NCBI GenBank assembly: GCA_049889355.1
Contig: JBMHDN010000016.1
Coordinates: forward strand, 71,485 to 135,484
DNA: 64,000 bases
Source of the DNA: JBMHDN01 sp049889355
Lineage (GTDB): Bacteria; Pseudomonadota; Alphaproteobacteria; Puniceispirillales; Puniceispirillaceae
Reading direction: 5' to 3'
A model generated the notes under the pieces. It was given only the letters and a program-made list of their open reading frames with translations, was not told the origin of the DNA and did no database searches. This document shows, piece by piece, positions 1-8,563 of this stretch (position 1 is its first letter; each line of letters begins with the position of its first letter). A program made the translations under genes and the position numbers.

Positions 1-670
1 GATCTGTACCGGCGGTTGAGCGCGGCACGGCAGTACCCATCGCATATTGGTTATTCTCAATCACAATGACCAGAGGCAGCTGCCATAATGAAGCCATGTT
101 AAAGGTTTCATAAACCTGACCTTGATTAGCTGCCCCATCCCCGAGATAGGCCATGGTCACCGCATCTGTGTCCTTATATTTCTGGGCAAAGGCCAGACCA
201 GCCCCAATCGGCACCTGCGCTGCTACAATGCCATGACCGCCATAGAAATTTTTCTCGCGGCTGAACATATGCATCGAGCCGCCCTTGCCTTTTGAATAGC
301 CACCCTCACGGCCGGTAAGTTCTGCCATCACGCCGCCTGCATCCATGCCGCAAGCCAACATGTGACCGTGATCGCGGTAAGAGGTAATCACCGCATCATC
401 AGGACGTGCAACAGACTGCAAGCCGACAACAACCGCTTCTTGACCGATATAAAGATGGCAAAAACCGCCAATATGACCCATGCCATAAAGCTGACCAGCT
501 TTTTCTTCAAAGCGGCGGATCAACACCATATCCCGGTACATATCCACCAGCTCTTCTTTGGTAGGCAATGCATTGCGTCCAGCAGATTGACGCGCGCCTG
601 CAGCCTTTTTGGGCGGACGCCCTGGCTTGGCTTTATCTTTGATAGAAGCTTTTTGGGTGGATTTGGCCAT
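1..670 (-). CDS. pdhA: Pyruvate dehydrogenase E1 component subunit alpha (3' part cut by the window edge)
   Basis: This is the thiamine-diphosphate-dependent decarboxylase alpha subunit of the pyruvate dehydrogenase complex, which forms acetyl groups from pyruvate in the cytoplasm. About 223 N-terminal residues are visible. After a basic, Lys/Pro/Ala-rich leader of about 30 residues come the E1-alpha motifs RRFEEKAGQLYGMG, GQEAVVAG, TSYRDHGHMLACG and GGKGGSMHMF-like (here SKGKGGSMHMFS). The ThDP/Mg motif follows as GDGAANQGQVYE...ENNQYAMGT. The ATG at 670 has a GGGAG ribosome-binding site about 8 bases upstream. ftsB lies 151 bases upstream on the same strand, the usual alphaproteobacterial order (eno, ftsB, pdhA). 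The stretch between them is A+T-rich and may hold the pdh promoter. The C-terminus lies outside the window. Confidence 0.95.
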   Translation of the reverse strand, partial: MAKSTQKASIKDKAKPGRPPKKAAGARQSAGRNALPTKEELVDMYRDMVLIRRFEEKAGQLYGMGHIGGFCHLYIGQEAVVVGLQSVARPDDAVITSYRDHGHMLACGMDAGGVMAELTGREGGYSKGKGGSMHMFSREKNFYGGHGIVAAQVPIGAGLAFAQKYKDTDAVTMAYLGDGAANQGQVYETFNMASLWQLPLVIVIENNQYAMGTAVPRSTAGTD

Positions 671-821
671 GTCATTCTCCCTGGTCATGCCACATCTATC
701 GGCAGCACTATGTTCAGGAGACTAGAATCAGCCTTTTTTAACTATTTTTCAACATATCTATTATGTTGTTTTTAATAGATTTTTTTAGTTTAAACCAATA
801 TTTGGTTAATTGACGTGAGAA

Positions 822-1145
822 TTAAAATTTCAAATTATTCAAATCAATTGAAATGATCACATCCTGTGCGCCATATAAGCCCAATTCAGCACGCGCACGC
901 TCAGCCAGCAGGTCCGAATCAATATTACCAGCCCGAAGCAGAGCAATCCGCTTTTCCAGAAAATCATTTTGTTTCTGCAATAAGGCCAGTTCTTCGCGTG
1001 CCATTAGAATATCGCGATCGAGCGTGTCTTTGACCAAAAAGCCGCGCTCTCCCATGATGGCGTGAAAACCAAAAAACGAAACAAGCGTGCCAAGCAACAT
1101 AAAGCTGCCTGCGACATTCAAGGTACGACGAAGTGGCTGAGGCAT
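822..1145 (-). CDS. ftsB: FtsB/DivIC-type septum formation initiator protein
   Basis: Small bitopic division protein of 107 residues that, in the known family, forms a periplasmic coiled coil with FtsL and FtsQ in the divisome. Visible parts are a short cytoplasmic tail (MPQPLRRTLNVAG), one membrane segment (about residues 10-30) and a coiled-coil stretch rich in Leu/Glu/Lys (about 35-75). The C-terminal motif is ARAELGLYGAQDVIISI, matching the E-x-LG-(Y/M)-x-x-P/D-x-E region of the family. The open frame extends upstream to 1262. I chose the ATG at 1145 because GGAG sits about 7 bases before it and the length then fits the family. It lies between eno and pdhA, as in other alphaproteobacteria, and is separated from eno by a strong terminator. 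Confidence 0.85.
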   Translation of the reverse strand: MPQPLRRTLNVAGSFMLLGTLVSFFGFHAIMGERGFLVKDTLDRDILMAREELALLQKQNDFLEKRIALLRAGNIDSDLLAERARAELGLYGAQDVIISIDLNNLKF

Positions 1146-1260
1146 GAGATGCTCCACAAAACAGTCTGAAATTGTGCGCATCCGATATGGCCAAATCACA
1201 GAAAACAAGGCCATCAGCGATGCTGATAACCCCATTGAATCAAAGGTGATTCGATCCGTC

Positions 1261-1298
1261 AAGAAAAATGCGAATCGCGAGATTCACTGCGATTCGCA
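1261..1298 (-). terminator. Rho-independent terminator after eno
   Basis: A perfect 10-bp stem (1269-1278 paired with 1289-1298, TGCGAATCGC / GCGATTCGCA) with a 10-base loop. On the minus strand it is followed directly by TTTTTCTT. It lies about 50 bases downstream of the eno stop codon and separates eno from ftsB-pdhA. Confidence 0.88.
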
Positions 1299-1349
1299 TA
1301 AATTGGTTATTTTTGAATCAGGGCCTTGATTACACGCCCCTCATCTTTT

Positions 1350-2630
1350 TTAGCCGCGGCGCAAAAACCCACGCCCAGCATAGCTGGCAGAGCTGGCCAG
1401 CTCGCCTTCAATGCGCAAGAGCTGGTTGTATTTTGCCAGACGGTCAGAACGCGACAACGCCCCTGTCTTAATCTGGCCTGCATTAGTGGCGACCGCCAAA
1501 TCAGCAATGAAGCTGTCTTCTGTTTCACCTGAACGGTGCGAGATGATCACCCCGAAACCAGCCTGTTTTGCCATATGCACCGCTTCCATGGTCTCGGTCA
1601 GTGTGCCAATCTGGTTCACTTTGATCAAAATCGCATTGCCTGACCGCTCTTCGATACCACGGGCAAGGCGCGCCGGATTGGTAACAAAGAGGTCATCGCC
1701 AACAATCTGAACGGACTGGCCAATCTTTTGAGTCAGTTTGGTAAATCCAGCCCAGTCATCTTCATCCAGCGGATCTTCAATAGAGACAATCGGATAACGC
1801 GCTGATAAATCAGCCCACATATCAATCATCTCATCTGAAGAAAGGCTGCGCCCCTCACCTGCCAGATGATACGCACCTTCTTTGTAAAATTCAGTGGCGG
1901 CGGCATCGAGCGCAATCACCACATCATCCCCTAAATGATAGCCTGCGGCCTCTACCGCGCGCGCTACATGATCCAGCGCGTCAGCTGAGCCACCAATGGC
2001 TGGGGCAAAACCGCCCTCATCGCCGACTGCAGTAGAAAGCCCTGCCTCAGACAGACCCTTTTTCAGCGCATGAAAAATTTCTGCGCCCATACGCAAGCCA
2101 TCAGAGAAATCATCAGCCCCGACAGGCATGATCATGAATTCCTGCACATCAAGCGCATTATCCGCATGCGCACCGCCATTTAAGATATTCATCATCGGTG
2201 TCGGCAGCTGGTGGGCATGCACACCACCCAGATATTGCCAGAGCGGCAGGCCGGCACTCTCAGCTGCTGCACGCGCCACTGCCAGCGAAACACCGAGCAG
2301 CGCATTTGCGCCCAGTCGGCTTTTATTTTCAGTTCCATCAAGCGCGATCAAATCGGCATCAATCGCACGCTGATCAAGCGCATCGACGCCGGACAGCGCA
2401 TCAAAAATCTCTGAATGAACGGCATTGACGGCGCCTAGCACGCCTTTGCCGCCATAAACGCTCTTATCCCCATCACGGCGTTCTACCGCTTCATAAGCGC
2501 CTGTTGACGCACCAGAGGGCACAGCCGCGCGGCCAAAGCTGCCATCATCGAGAAGTACATCTACTTCTACGGTCGGATTACCACGAGAATCCAAAATTTG
2601 ACGGGCCTGAATATCCAAAATTGTCGACAT
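1350..2630 (-). CDS. eno: Enolase (phosphopyruvate hydratase)
   Basis: Converts 2-phosphoglycerate to phosphoenolpyruvate in glycolysis and gluconeogenesis; also found in RNA degradosomes of some bacteria. The 426-residue length is normal. Family motifs run in order: GNPTVEVDVLLDDGSFGRAAVPSGAS with the mobile active-site loop near residues 17-43, the QEFMIMPVGA region, SVGDEGGFAP, the metal-ligand segment SIEDPLDEDDW, catalytic Lys in ILIKVNQIGT, and SHRSGETEDSFIADLAV. The ATG at 2630 has AGGA about 6 bases upstream. It follows kdsA after 86 bases and ends before a strong hairpin terminator, so kdsA-eno may be one transcript or eno may have its own promoter in the short gap. Confidence 0.98.
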   Translation of the reverse strand: MSTILDIQARQILDSRGNPTVEVDVLLDDGSFGRAAVPSGASTGAYEAVERRDGDKSVYGGKGVLGAVNAVHSEIFDALSGVDALDQRAIDADLIALDGTENKSRLGANALLGVSLAVARAAAESAGLPLWQYLGGVHAHQLPTPMMNILNGGAHADNALDVQEFMIMPVGADDFSDGLRMGAEIFHALKKGLSEAGLSTAVGDEGGFAPAIGGSADALDHVARAVEAAGYHLGDDVVIALDAAATEFYKEGAYHLAGEGRSLSSDEMIDMWADLSARYPIVSIEDPLDEDDWAGFTKLTQKIGQSVQIVGDDLFVTNPARLARGIEERSGNAILIKVNQIGTLTETMEAVHMAKQAGFGVIISHRSGETEDSFIADLAVATNAGQIKTGALSRSDRLAKYNQLLRIEGELASSASYAGRGFLRRG

Positions 2631-2716
2631 GAGGGTCCTACCTTTTCGATCAAAAGCGTTTCATCAATTTTCACATGCTAAGGCGCATGCAAGCCTAAAT
2701 CACGAGATGCAGTGCC

Positions 2717-3538
2717 TTACACACCGCGCACCGCTTGGTGAATGCGCACCAGCTGTTCTAGCACCGCTGGCATTTCTGACAGCGGGACCATATTCGGGCC
2801 ATCTGATGGCGCATTATCGGGGTCCTGATGACTTTCCATAAACAGGCCCGATACGCCCACAGCGACTGCGGCACGTGCCAATACAGACACAAATTCACGC
2901 TGGCCGCCAGAAGCACCGCCCAAACCACCTGGTTGCTGGACAGAATGGGTGGCATCAAAAATCACCGGATAGCCCATTGCCGCCATTTGTGGCAAAGCGC
3001 GCATATCCGAGACCAGTGTATTATAGCCAAAGGAGGTGCCACGCTCGCACAGAAGGATGTTATCATTGCCTGCGCCGCTGAGTTTCGCTGCGACATGCTG
3101 CATATCCCAAGGGGCTAGAAACTGACCTTTTTTAACATTAATAACACGGCCTGTCTGAGCCGCTGCCAAAAGCAAATCTGTCTGGCGGCATAAAAAGGCC
3201 GGGATTTGCAGCACATCCAGCACATCGGCTGCCGGCGCACATTGATCGGCACTATGCACATCTGAGAGCACGGGACAGCCAAAGGCGGCTTTCACATCGG
3301 CTAAAATGGCTAGCCCCTCATCCATACCAACACCGCGCTGGGCATTGGCAGAGGTCCGGTTTGCCTTATCATAAGAGGATTTAAAGATGAAATTCATCCC
3401 TGCCTGATCAGCCGCTTTCATCAGGGCCTCGGCATGAAACAATGTGTGATCCCGCCCCTCAATCTGACAAGGGCCGGAAATGAGTGTCAGATTTTCTGAC
3501 GGACCAATCTTAAAATTACCAAGTGAAACTTGTGTCAC
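2717..3538 (-). CDS. kdsA: 3-deoxy-8-phosphooctulonate (KDO-8-P) synthase
   Basis: Condenses phosphoenolpyruvate with arabinose 5-phosphate to KDO-8-phosphate for lipopolysaccharide inner core, showing a Gram-negative envelope with LPS. Motifs: LISGPCQIEGRDH, FKSSYDKANRTS, NVKKGQFLAPWDM, LCERGTSFGYNTLV, VIFDATHSVQQPGG. The Cys in GPC replaces the Asn of the metal-independent E. coli enzyme. By family knowledge this indicates the metal-dependent class. The frame opens at a TTG at 3550, but I chose GTG at 3538 (273 residues) because GGAG lies about 7 bases before it; no in-frame ATG exists here. It is followed by eno and preceded by pyrG on the same strand. Confidence 0.95.
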   Translation of the reverse strand: MTQVSLGNFKIGPSENLTLISGPCQIEGRDHTLFHAEALMKAADQAGMNFIFKSSYDKANRTSANAQRGVGMDEGLAILADVKAAFGCPVLSDVHSADQCAPAADVLDVLQIPAFLCRQTDLLLAAAQTGRVINVKKGQFLAPWDMQHVAAKLSGAGNDNILLCERGTSFGYNTLVSDMRALPQMAAMGYPVIFDATHSVQQPGGLGGASGGQREFVSVLARAAVAVGVSGLFMESHQDPDNAPSDGPNMVPLSEMPAVLEQLVRIHQAVRGV

Positions 3539-3586
3539 AACATGCTCCAATCTGCCTATGATTTAAATACCGGCTCATGCCAAAAA

Positions 3587-3614
3587 AAATGACAGGCCAA
3601 AGAAATGACAGGCC
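3587..3614. repeat. Short tandem duplication, period 16
   Basis: The 12-mer AAATGACAGGCC occurs at 3587-3598 and again at 3603-3614, in the 112-base gap between pyrG and kdsA. No coding role is visible; it resembles the other short duplications in this window. Confidence 0.7.
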
Positions 3615-3650
3615 TAACCACACCAGCTGAATTACACAAAACCGGGCAGA

Positions 3651-5285
3651 TTAGACCAGCCTTGAATGTTTGCCTGCCGCCTTAATAAAGCGGGTAAAGA
3701 GCGGGTGCGGATCAAACGGCTTTGATTTTAGTTCAGGGTGGAACTGTACCGCCACAAAAAACGGATGTTCAGGCCGCTCAACAATTTCTGGCAATTTCCC
3801 ATCAGGCGAGAGGCCAGAGACAACCATACCTGCTTTTTCCAGCTGATCACGATAGGCAATATTCACTTCATAACGGTGGCGATGGCGCTCTGAAATATCA
3901 CCATTTTGATAGATATCATGAGCCAGCGTATCTGGCGCAATCACACACTCATATGCCCCAAGGCGCATGGTCCCGCCCAAATCACCATCTTGGGCGCGTT
4001 GCTGCAGCTCATTTCCGCTCAGCCATTCTGTCATCAGCCCGACAAGCGGCTCGCCATCTGGTCCGAATTCAGAAGAATTGGCCGTTGGCATATCGGCAAG
4101 GTTGCGGGCTGTTTCCAGAACTGCCATCTGCATACCAAAACAAATGCCGAGATAAGGGATATTATTTTCACGCGCATAGCCAATCGCGCGCATCTTTCCT
4201 TCTGAGCCGCGCTGACCAAAGCCGCCTGGCACCAATATAGCCGAGGCTGTACCAAGGGTTTCAGAGAGACCAACTGCTGACTGGCCCTCTAGCTCTTCTG
4301 CATCAACCCAGTTGAATTTTACCTTGAGGCGATTGGCAATCCCGCCATGTGTCAGCGCCTCAGACAGTGATTTATAGCTGTCTTGCAGGCTGGTATATTT
4401 GCCCACAATCGCAATAGATACTTCACCTTCTGGATTATCAATCGCATCCATAATATCTGTCCAGCGAGCCAGATCAGGGGCCTTGTCTTCAAGACCGAAA
4501 TGGCGACAAATCTCGCGATCCAAACCTTCTTTATGATAGGCGAGCGGAACTTCATAAATATTGCTGGCATCCGCAGCGACAATCACCGCTTCCTGGCGCA
4601 CATTACAGAACAGGCCAATTTTACCGCGCTGTTCATCAGGCAAATCAATTTCAGTCCGGCAAAGCAAGATATCAGGCTGGATACCCACTGACTGCAATTC
4701 TTTGACCGAATGCTGAGTCGGTTTGGTTTTCAGCTCGCCTGCCGCGCGGATATAAGGCAGCAGGGTCACATGCATAAAGCAGGTTTGCGCCCGGCCCAAA
4801 TCATTGCCGACCTGGCGGATGGCTTCTAAGAATGGCAGCGATTCAATATCACCAACAGTACCGCCAATTTCGCATAGCACGAAATCTTCGTCCGTCAGAT
4901 CATTGGTGATGAATTCTTTGATCGCGTTGGTGACATGCGGGATCACCTGAATGGTTGCCCCCAGATAATCACCGCGCCGCTCTTTGGCCAGCACGTCAGA
5001 ATAAATCCGCCCTGTGGTCACATTATCCGTGCGCTTGGTATGGACACCAGTATAGCGTTCATAATGGCCCAAATCCAAATCAGTTTCCGCGCCATCATCT
5101 GTCACAAACACCTCACCATGCTGGGTCGGCGACATGGTACCCGGGTCGACATTCAGATAGGGATCAAGCTTGCGCAAACGCACTTTATAACCACGCAATT
5201 GGAGCAGAGAGCCCAGCGCAGCAGAGGCAAGCCCCTTACCAAGAGAAGAGACAACACCGCCTGTAATGAAGACAAAACGGGTCAT
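3651..5285 (-). CDS. pyrG: CTP synthase (glutamine-hydrolysing)
   Basis: Forms CTP from UTP, ATP and glutamine, the last step of pyrimidine nucleotide synthesis. The 544 residues show the two family domains. The N-terminal amidoligase domain (about 1-265) starts MTRFVFITGGVVSSLGKGLA and contains the KLDPYLNVDPGTMSP segment. The C-terminal class I glutamine amidotransferase domain has nucleophile Cys in LGICFGMQ and His-Glu in VAVQFHPE. AAGGGG precedes the ATG at 5285. It lies 53 bases downstream of secG and upstream of kdsA in the same orientation, likely one transcription unit. Confidence 0.98.
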   Translation of the reverse strand: MTRFVFITGGVVSSLGKGLASAALGSLLQLRGYKVRLRKLDPYLNVDPGTMSPTQHGEVFVTDDGAETDLDLGHYERYTGVHTKRTDNVTTGRIYSDVLAKERRGDYLGATIQVIPHVTNAIKEFITNDLTDEDFVLCEIGGTVGDIESLPFLEAIRQVGNDLGRAQTCFMHVTLLPYIRAAGELKTKPTQHSVKELQSVGIQPDILLCRTEIDLPDEQRGKIGLFCNVRQEAVIVAADASNIYEVPLAYHKEGLDREICRHFGLEDKAPDLARWTDIMDAIDNPEGEVSIAIVGKYTSLQDSYKSLSEALTHGGIANRLKVKFNWVDAEELEGQSAVGLSETLGTASAILVPGGFGQRGSEGKMRAIGYARENNIPYLGICFGMQMAVLETARNLADMPTANSSEFGPDGEPLVGLMTEWLSGNELQQRAQDGDLGGTMRLGAYECVIAPDTLAHDIYQNGDISERHRHRYEVNIAYRDQLEKAGMVVSGLSPDGKLPEIVERPEHPFFVAVQFHPELKSKPFDPHPLFTRFIKAAGKHSRLV

Positions 5286-5338
5286 TGGCCCCTTCTCCGA
5301 AATGAAGAGGCGTGCATGGCTTCGCTTATAAACATGAT

Positions 5339-5650
5339 TTACTGTCCGGTCGGTACGGCTGGGCCAGCTGGTTCAACTGGCGCAGAATTCAACACTTCAT
5401 CAACAATCGACTGGCTGGCAGTCTGACCAGCACCTGCCAAAATGGCAAGGCCGATAGATGTTGCAAAGAAACAAGCCGCCAGAATAGCGGTTGTACGGGT
5501 CAATAGATTGGCTGTGCCGCGCGCTGTCATGAAACCGCCGCCGGCATTGCCGCCAATACCAAGGCCACCACCTTCATTACGCTGCAGCAGGACAATACCT
5601 ACCAGCGCAAAGGCAATCAAAACATGGATGGTCAAAAGAACCGTTATCAT
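5339..5650 (-). CDS. secG: Preprotein translocase subunit SecG
   Basis: Small inner-membrane subunit of the SecYEG channel. The 103 residues contain two membrane segments (about 2-20 and 52-72) separated by the Gly-rich family loop LLQRNEGGGLGIGGNAGGGF, then a low-complexity Pro/Val/Gly tail. The tail is periplasmic according to family topology. Position between tpiA and pyrG is the classic alphaproteobacterial arrangement. A GGAG lies 9 bases before the ATG. Confidence 0.93.
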   Translation of the reverse strand: MITVLLTIHVLIAFALVGIVLLQRNEGGGLGIGGNAGGGFMTARGTANLLTRTTAILAACFFATSIGLAILAGAGQTASQSIVDEVLNSAPVEPAGPAVPTGQ

Positions 5651-5795
5651 TATAAATGCTCCGCCTCACATGAAAGAGAGGTTCAAACCTTGCAAAATCT
5701 CACCATCTTCTAGCTGATCATAAGGGGGCTGGACAAGTGAAAAATGACAAATCATCGCGCCCATGACGCCAGAATTTAATCTCTTACAGCCTGCG

Positions 5796-6515
5796 TTAAG
5801 AAGGCCGAGCCGTGCAAATCGCTCTGAAATCAGCAGCTTTGAGTGATGCACCACCTACCAAAACCCCGTCCACAGGCTCTAATCCACAGATATCACCCGC
5901 ATTTTCAGGCTTGACCGACCCGCCATAGAGTACCGGCAAGCCTGACGCCACCTCTTTGATAAAATGATGGATATCTGCAATCGCCTCTAAGGTTGCAAGC
6001 TTACCTGTACCGATAGACCAAATCGGCTCATAAGCGATGACCGCACGTTTTGCTTTTTTTAATTCAGGGAGCACCGCCTCTAACTGAGCTGAGAGCACTT
6101 CTTTGGTCAGGCCAGCTTCATTTTGCACGGCATCTTCGCCGATACAGACCATCAGATTGAGCCCTGCTTGATGCGCTGTGGCTGCCTTTTGGGCAATCAG
6201 ACTGTTGCTTTCACCTGCTTGTGCGCGGCGCTCTGAATGGCCAAGCAAAACCCAGGATGCGCCTGCATCTGCTATCATTTGAGCGCTGATCTCGCCCGTA
6301 TAGGCCCCGGCGGTTTCGTGATGACAATTTTGTGCCCCGATGGAGAGCTGGCTGTTTGCACTGCGTGCCGCCAGCTCATTTACATACAAGCTAGGCACAA
6401 AGAGCATTATCTCATCTTCTTGGCGCATAAGAGGCAGGGTCTCAGACGCGCCCTTTTCAAGCGTATCTGCCATCGCTCTGGAGCCGTGCATTTTCCAGTT
6501 GGCTGCATATATCAT
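5796..6515 (-). CDS. tpiA: Triose-phosphate isomerase
   Basis: Interconverts dihydroxyacetone phosphate and glyceraldehyde 3-phosphate. The frame could start at 6539, but ATG 6515 gives the family N-terminus MIYAANWKMHG and has AAGGGAT about 8 bases upstream, so the protein is 239 residues. Catalytic residues are visible: Lys in NWKMHG, electrophilic His in LGHSERRA, general-base Glu in AYEPIWSIGTG, and the phosphate-binding YGGSVKPENA. It is divergent from ppiD; the shared 176-base gap probably holds both promoters. A 145-base gap separates it from secG. Confidence 0.97.
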   Translation of the reverse strand: MIYAANWKMHGSRAMADTLEKGASETLPLMRQEDEIMLFVPSLYVNELAARSANSQLSIGAQNCHHETAGAYTGEISAQMIADAGASWVLLGHSERRAQAGESNSLIAQKAATAHQAGLNLMVCIGEDAVQNEAGLTKEVLSAQLEAVLPELKKAKRAVIAYEPIWSIGTGKLATLEAIADIHHFIKEVASGLPVLYGGSVKPENAGDICGLEPVDGVLVGGASLKAADFRAICTARPS

Positions 6516-6691
6516 TTTGCCGATCCCTTTAGATAACATGCTGGTATTATTATACCGGCTCTTTATAGTATGACGATATCAACGAGGCAAAGCGCTTTTA
6601 CATTTGCTTTTTTACTGTCATTTTCGGCTGAAACTGGTAGGACAGAACAATCTGTTTACCGCAATCATATGTGCATAATAGGAATAAAGTC

Positions 6692-8563
6692 ATGTTACAG
6701 GCAATGCGATCTGGCACGAAATCTCCGCTGATGAAGGGTTTTCTGTTTTTCCTCGCTGGCGGCTTCGCCATCTGGGGGATTGGAGATGTCTCATCTGGGC
6801 TTTTTGGACCTGGTGATAAGGCGATTGTAGCAGGTGATGAGAGCCGTGGCGCGATGGAAGTCGCCCAGGAATTTGATGTTGTGCGGCGCACACAGCTGGC
6901 CGGCATGACCACAGGAGATGCGTTGCAGGCAGGTGTGCTTGACGAGATTATCGGCCAGATGGCGCGGATTACCTTGCTGCGTGCTGAGAGCAACCGGCTT
7001 GGCATTGCTGTGTCCCGCCAGATGGTGCGCGATGCTATTCGCACGGCCCCTGCCTTTCAAGATGATCTTGGTCAATTTTCAGAAGGCCGCTTTTTAAGTG
7101 TGCTGAGCCGTGCCGGCCTGACCGAAGCCAGCTTTATTGCACAGTTAGAAGATGACATTAAACAGAGACAATTATTAGACCCGATTACCATTGGTGGGCG
7201 CTATCCAACAGCCTCTGCTGAGGCGATTGCCGCTTTCCAACTGGAAAAACGCACCGCCAAGCTGGTCACATTTGAGGTTAAGCCAGATGATATTGCAGAG
7301 GCGGATAATGCCGTTCTGGCCAGCTGGTATGGCGAAAATAGCGCGGCTTATGATGCAGCAGAACTCAGAGAAGCTGAGGTTGTCTTTGCAAGTGTCAGCA
7401 GCCTTGCCAGCCAGATTGAAATTTCAGCAGAGGCGCTGAAAACCGCGTTTGAAGAGCGCAAAGATAGCTTTGTCACCCCGCCTCTGCGCGGCGTCCGCCA
7501 GATGCTGTTTCTATCAGAAGAAGAAGCAAAAGCGGCTTTGGGCGACATCACCTCTGGTCAGGATTTCGCCGCTGTGGCTGAGGCCCGCCTGAGCTGGACA
7601 GCAGAAGATATTCAGCTGGGCAAGGTTGCATCTGATGATTTGGATCCGGCACTGGCAGAGGTGGTTTTTGCTGCTAATGTCGGCGATATTGTTGGTCCTG
7701 TTCAAACACTCTTTGGATATCAGATTGCCATTGTGGATAGCGCTGAGGAAGGTGAAGAAGCCAATTTTGACGCGGTGAAAGCAGAATTAGAAGACAGTTT
7801 AAAGCGTGAACAAGCGTTTGATAAGCTGTTTGAGCGTGTCAATGAGCTGGAAGATGCGATTGGCAGTGGGGCAACCCTAGCAGAAGCGGCACAAGGTGCT
7901 GGTCTTTCGGTCGTCCGCCTGCCGGCGATGGATCGCAACGGCCTTGATATAGACGGCAATGTGATTACCGCTGATACGCTTGAGGGATTAGTGCAAGATC
8001 CTGGCTTTGTTGCGACGCTCTGGGAACTGGATGTTGATGAGATTGGCGCTGTGTCTCAATATGGCGAAGATAGCTATTTTGTGCTCCAGCCTGTCTCTGA
8101 AACCGCCAGCCGGACGCGCGCGCTTGCCGAGGTCAGTGCACGTGTAATGGCAGACTGGAAGACCGAGCAGGCTGTTGCAAAGGCAAAGGCAGATGCAGAA
8201 CAGGCCAGAACACAAGCCAGCACCTTTGCTGATATCGCCCTTAGCCCTGAATTCACTCGTGCTGGTACAGGTTTACTGAACGATGATGCTGGTCTGATTG
8301 CGCGCGCTGCTTTTGCCGCCAATATCGGCGATATTGAGCTGATCGAAACCGGCAATGCGTCTGTTTTGATGCAGCTGCAAGATATTATTCCAGCTGACCA
8401 GGCCGACATTGACACCGCGGCAGATAATCTGGCCCAGAGCCTACGTGCGGCGGTAGAACGGGATTTAGGTTCAGCCATTGCAGTCGAGCTCTCTGAGCGG
8501 TTTGACCTGCAACTCTATCCAGAACGTGTTCAGCAAATTCTGGTGGGTGGTGCGGCCCAATGA
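6692..8563 (+). CDS. ppiD: PpiD/SurA-type periplasmic peptidyl-prolyl cis-trans isomerase
   Basis: Membrane-anchored periplasmic chaperone/foldase for proteins leaving the Sec channel. The chosen ATG at 6692 has AGGA 8 bases upstream and gives 623 residues. The order is a short cytoplasmic N-terminus, one membrane anchor (about 17-36, FLFFLAGGFAIWGIGDV), a SurA_N-like helical chaperone region (about 40-170), and a parvulin-like domain near 255-350. The parvulin part shows GVRQMLFLSEEEAKAAL, FAAVAEARLSWTAEDIQLG and VGPVQTLFGYQIAIV. A second degenerate helical/PPIase-like region follows. Parvulin motifs are weak, so isomerase activity is uncertain, as for other PpiD proteins. Its stop overlaps the trpE start by 4 bases (ATGA). 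Confidence 0.88.
   Translation: MLQAMRSGTKSPLMKGFLFFLAGGFAIWGIGDVSSGLFGPGDKAIVAGDESRGAMEVAQEFDVVRRTQLAGMTTGDALQAGVLDEIIGQMARITLLRAESNRLGIAVSRQMVRDAIRTAPAFQDDLGQFSEGRFLSVLSRAGLTEASFIAQLEDDIKQRQLLDPITIGGRYPTASAEAIAAFQLEKRTAKLVTFEVKPDDIAEADNAVLASWYGENSAAYDAAELREAEVVFASVSSLASQIEISAEALKTAFEERKDSFVTPPLRGVRQMLFLSEEEAKAALGDITSGQDFAAVAEARLSWTAEDIQLGKVASDDLDPALAEVVFAANVGDIVGPVQTLFGYQIAIVDSAEEGEEANFDAVKAELEDSLKREQAFDKLFERVNELEDAIGSGATLAEAAQGAGLSVVRLPAMDRNGLDIDGNVITADTLEGLVQDPGFVATLWELDVDEIGAVSQYGEDSYFVLQPVSETASRTRALAEVSARVMADWKTEQAVAKAKADAEQARTQASTFADIALSPEFTRAGTGLLNDDAGLIARAAFAANIGDIELIETGNASVLMQLQDIIPADQADIDTAADNLAQSLRAAVERDLGSAIAVELSERFDLQLYPERVQQILVGGAAQ

Noticed and set aside
362..775. 137-residue plus-strand frame at the start of the window
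   Set aside because: It is antisense to pdhA, whose motifs are unmistakable; the plus-strand product has no recognisable features.
720..790. CAACAT...ATGTTG hairpin with T-run between pdhA and ftsB
   Set aside because: The T-run is on the plus strand, where no gene ends, and the minus-strand side has no T-tract; not a terminator for either gene.
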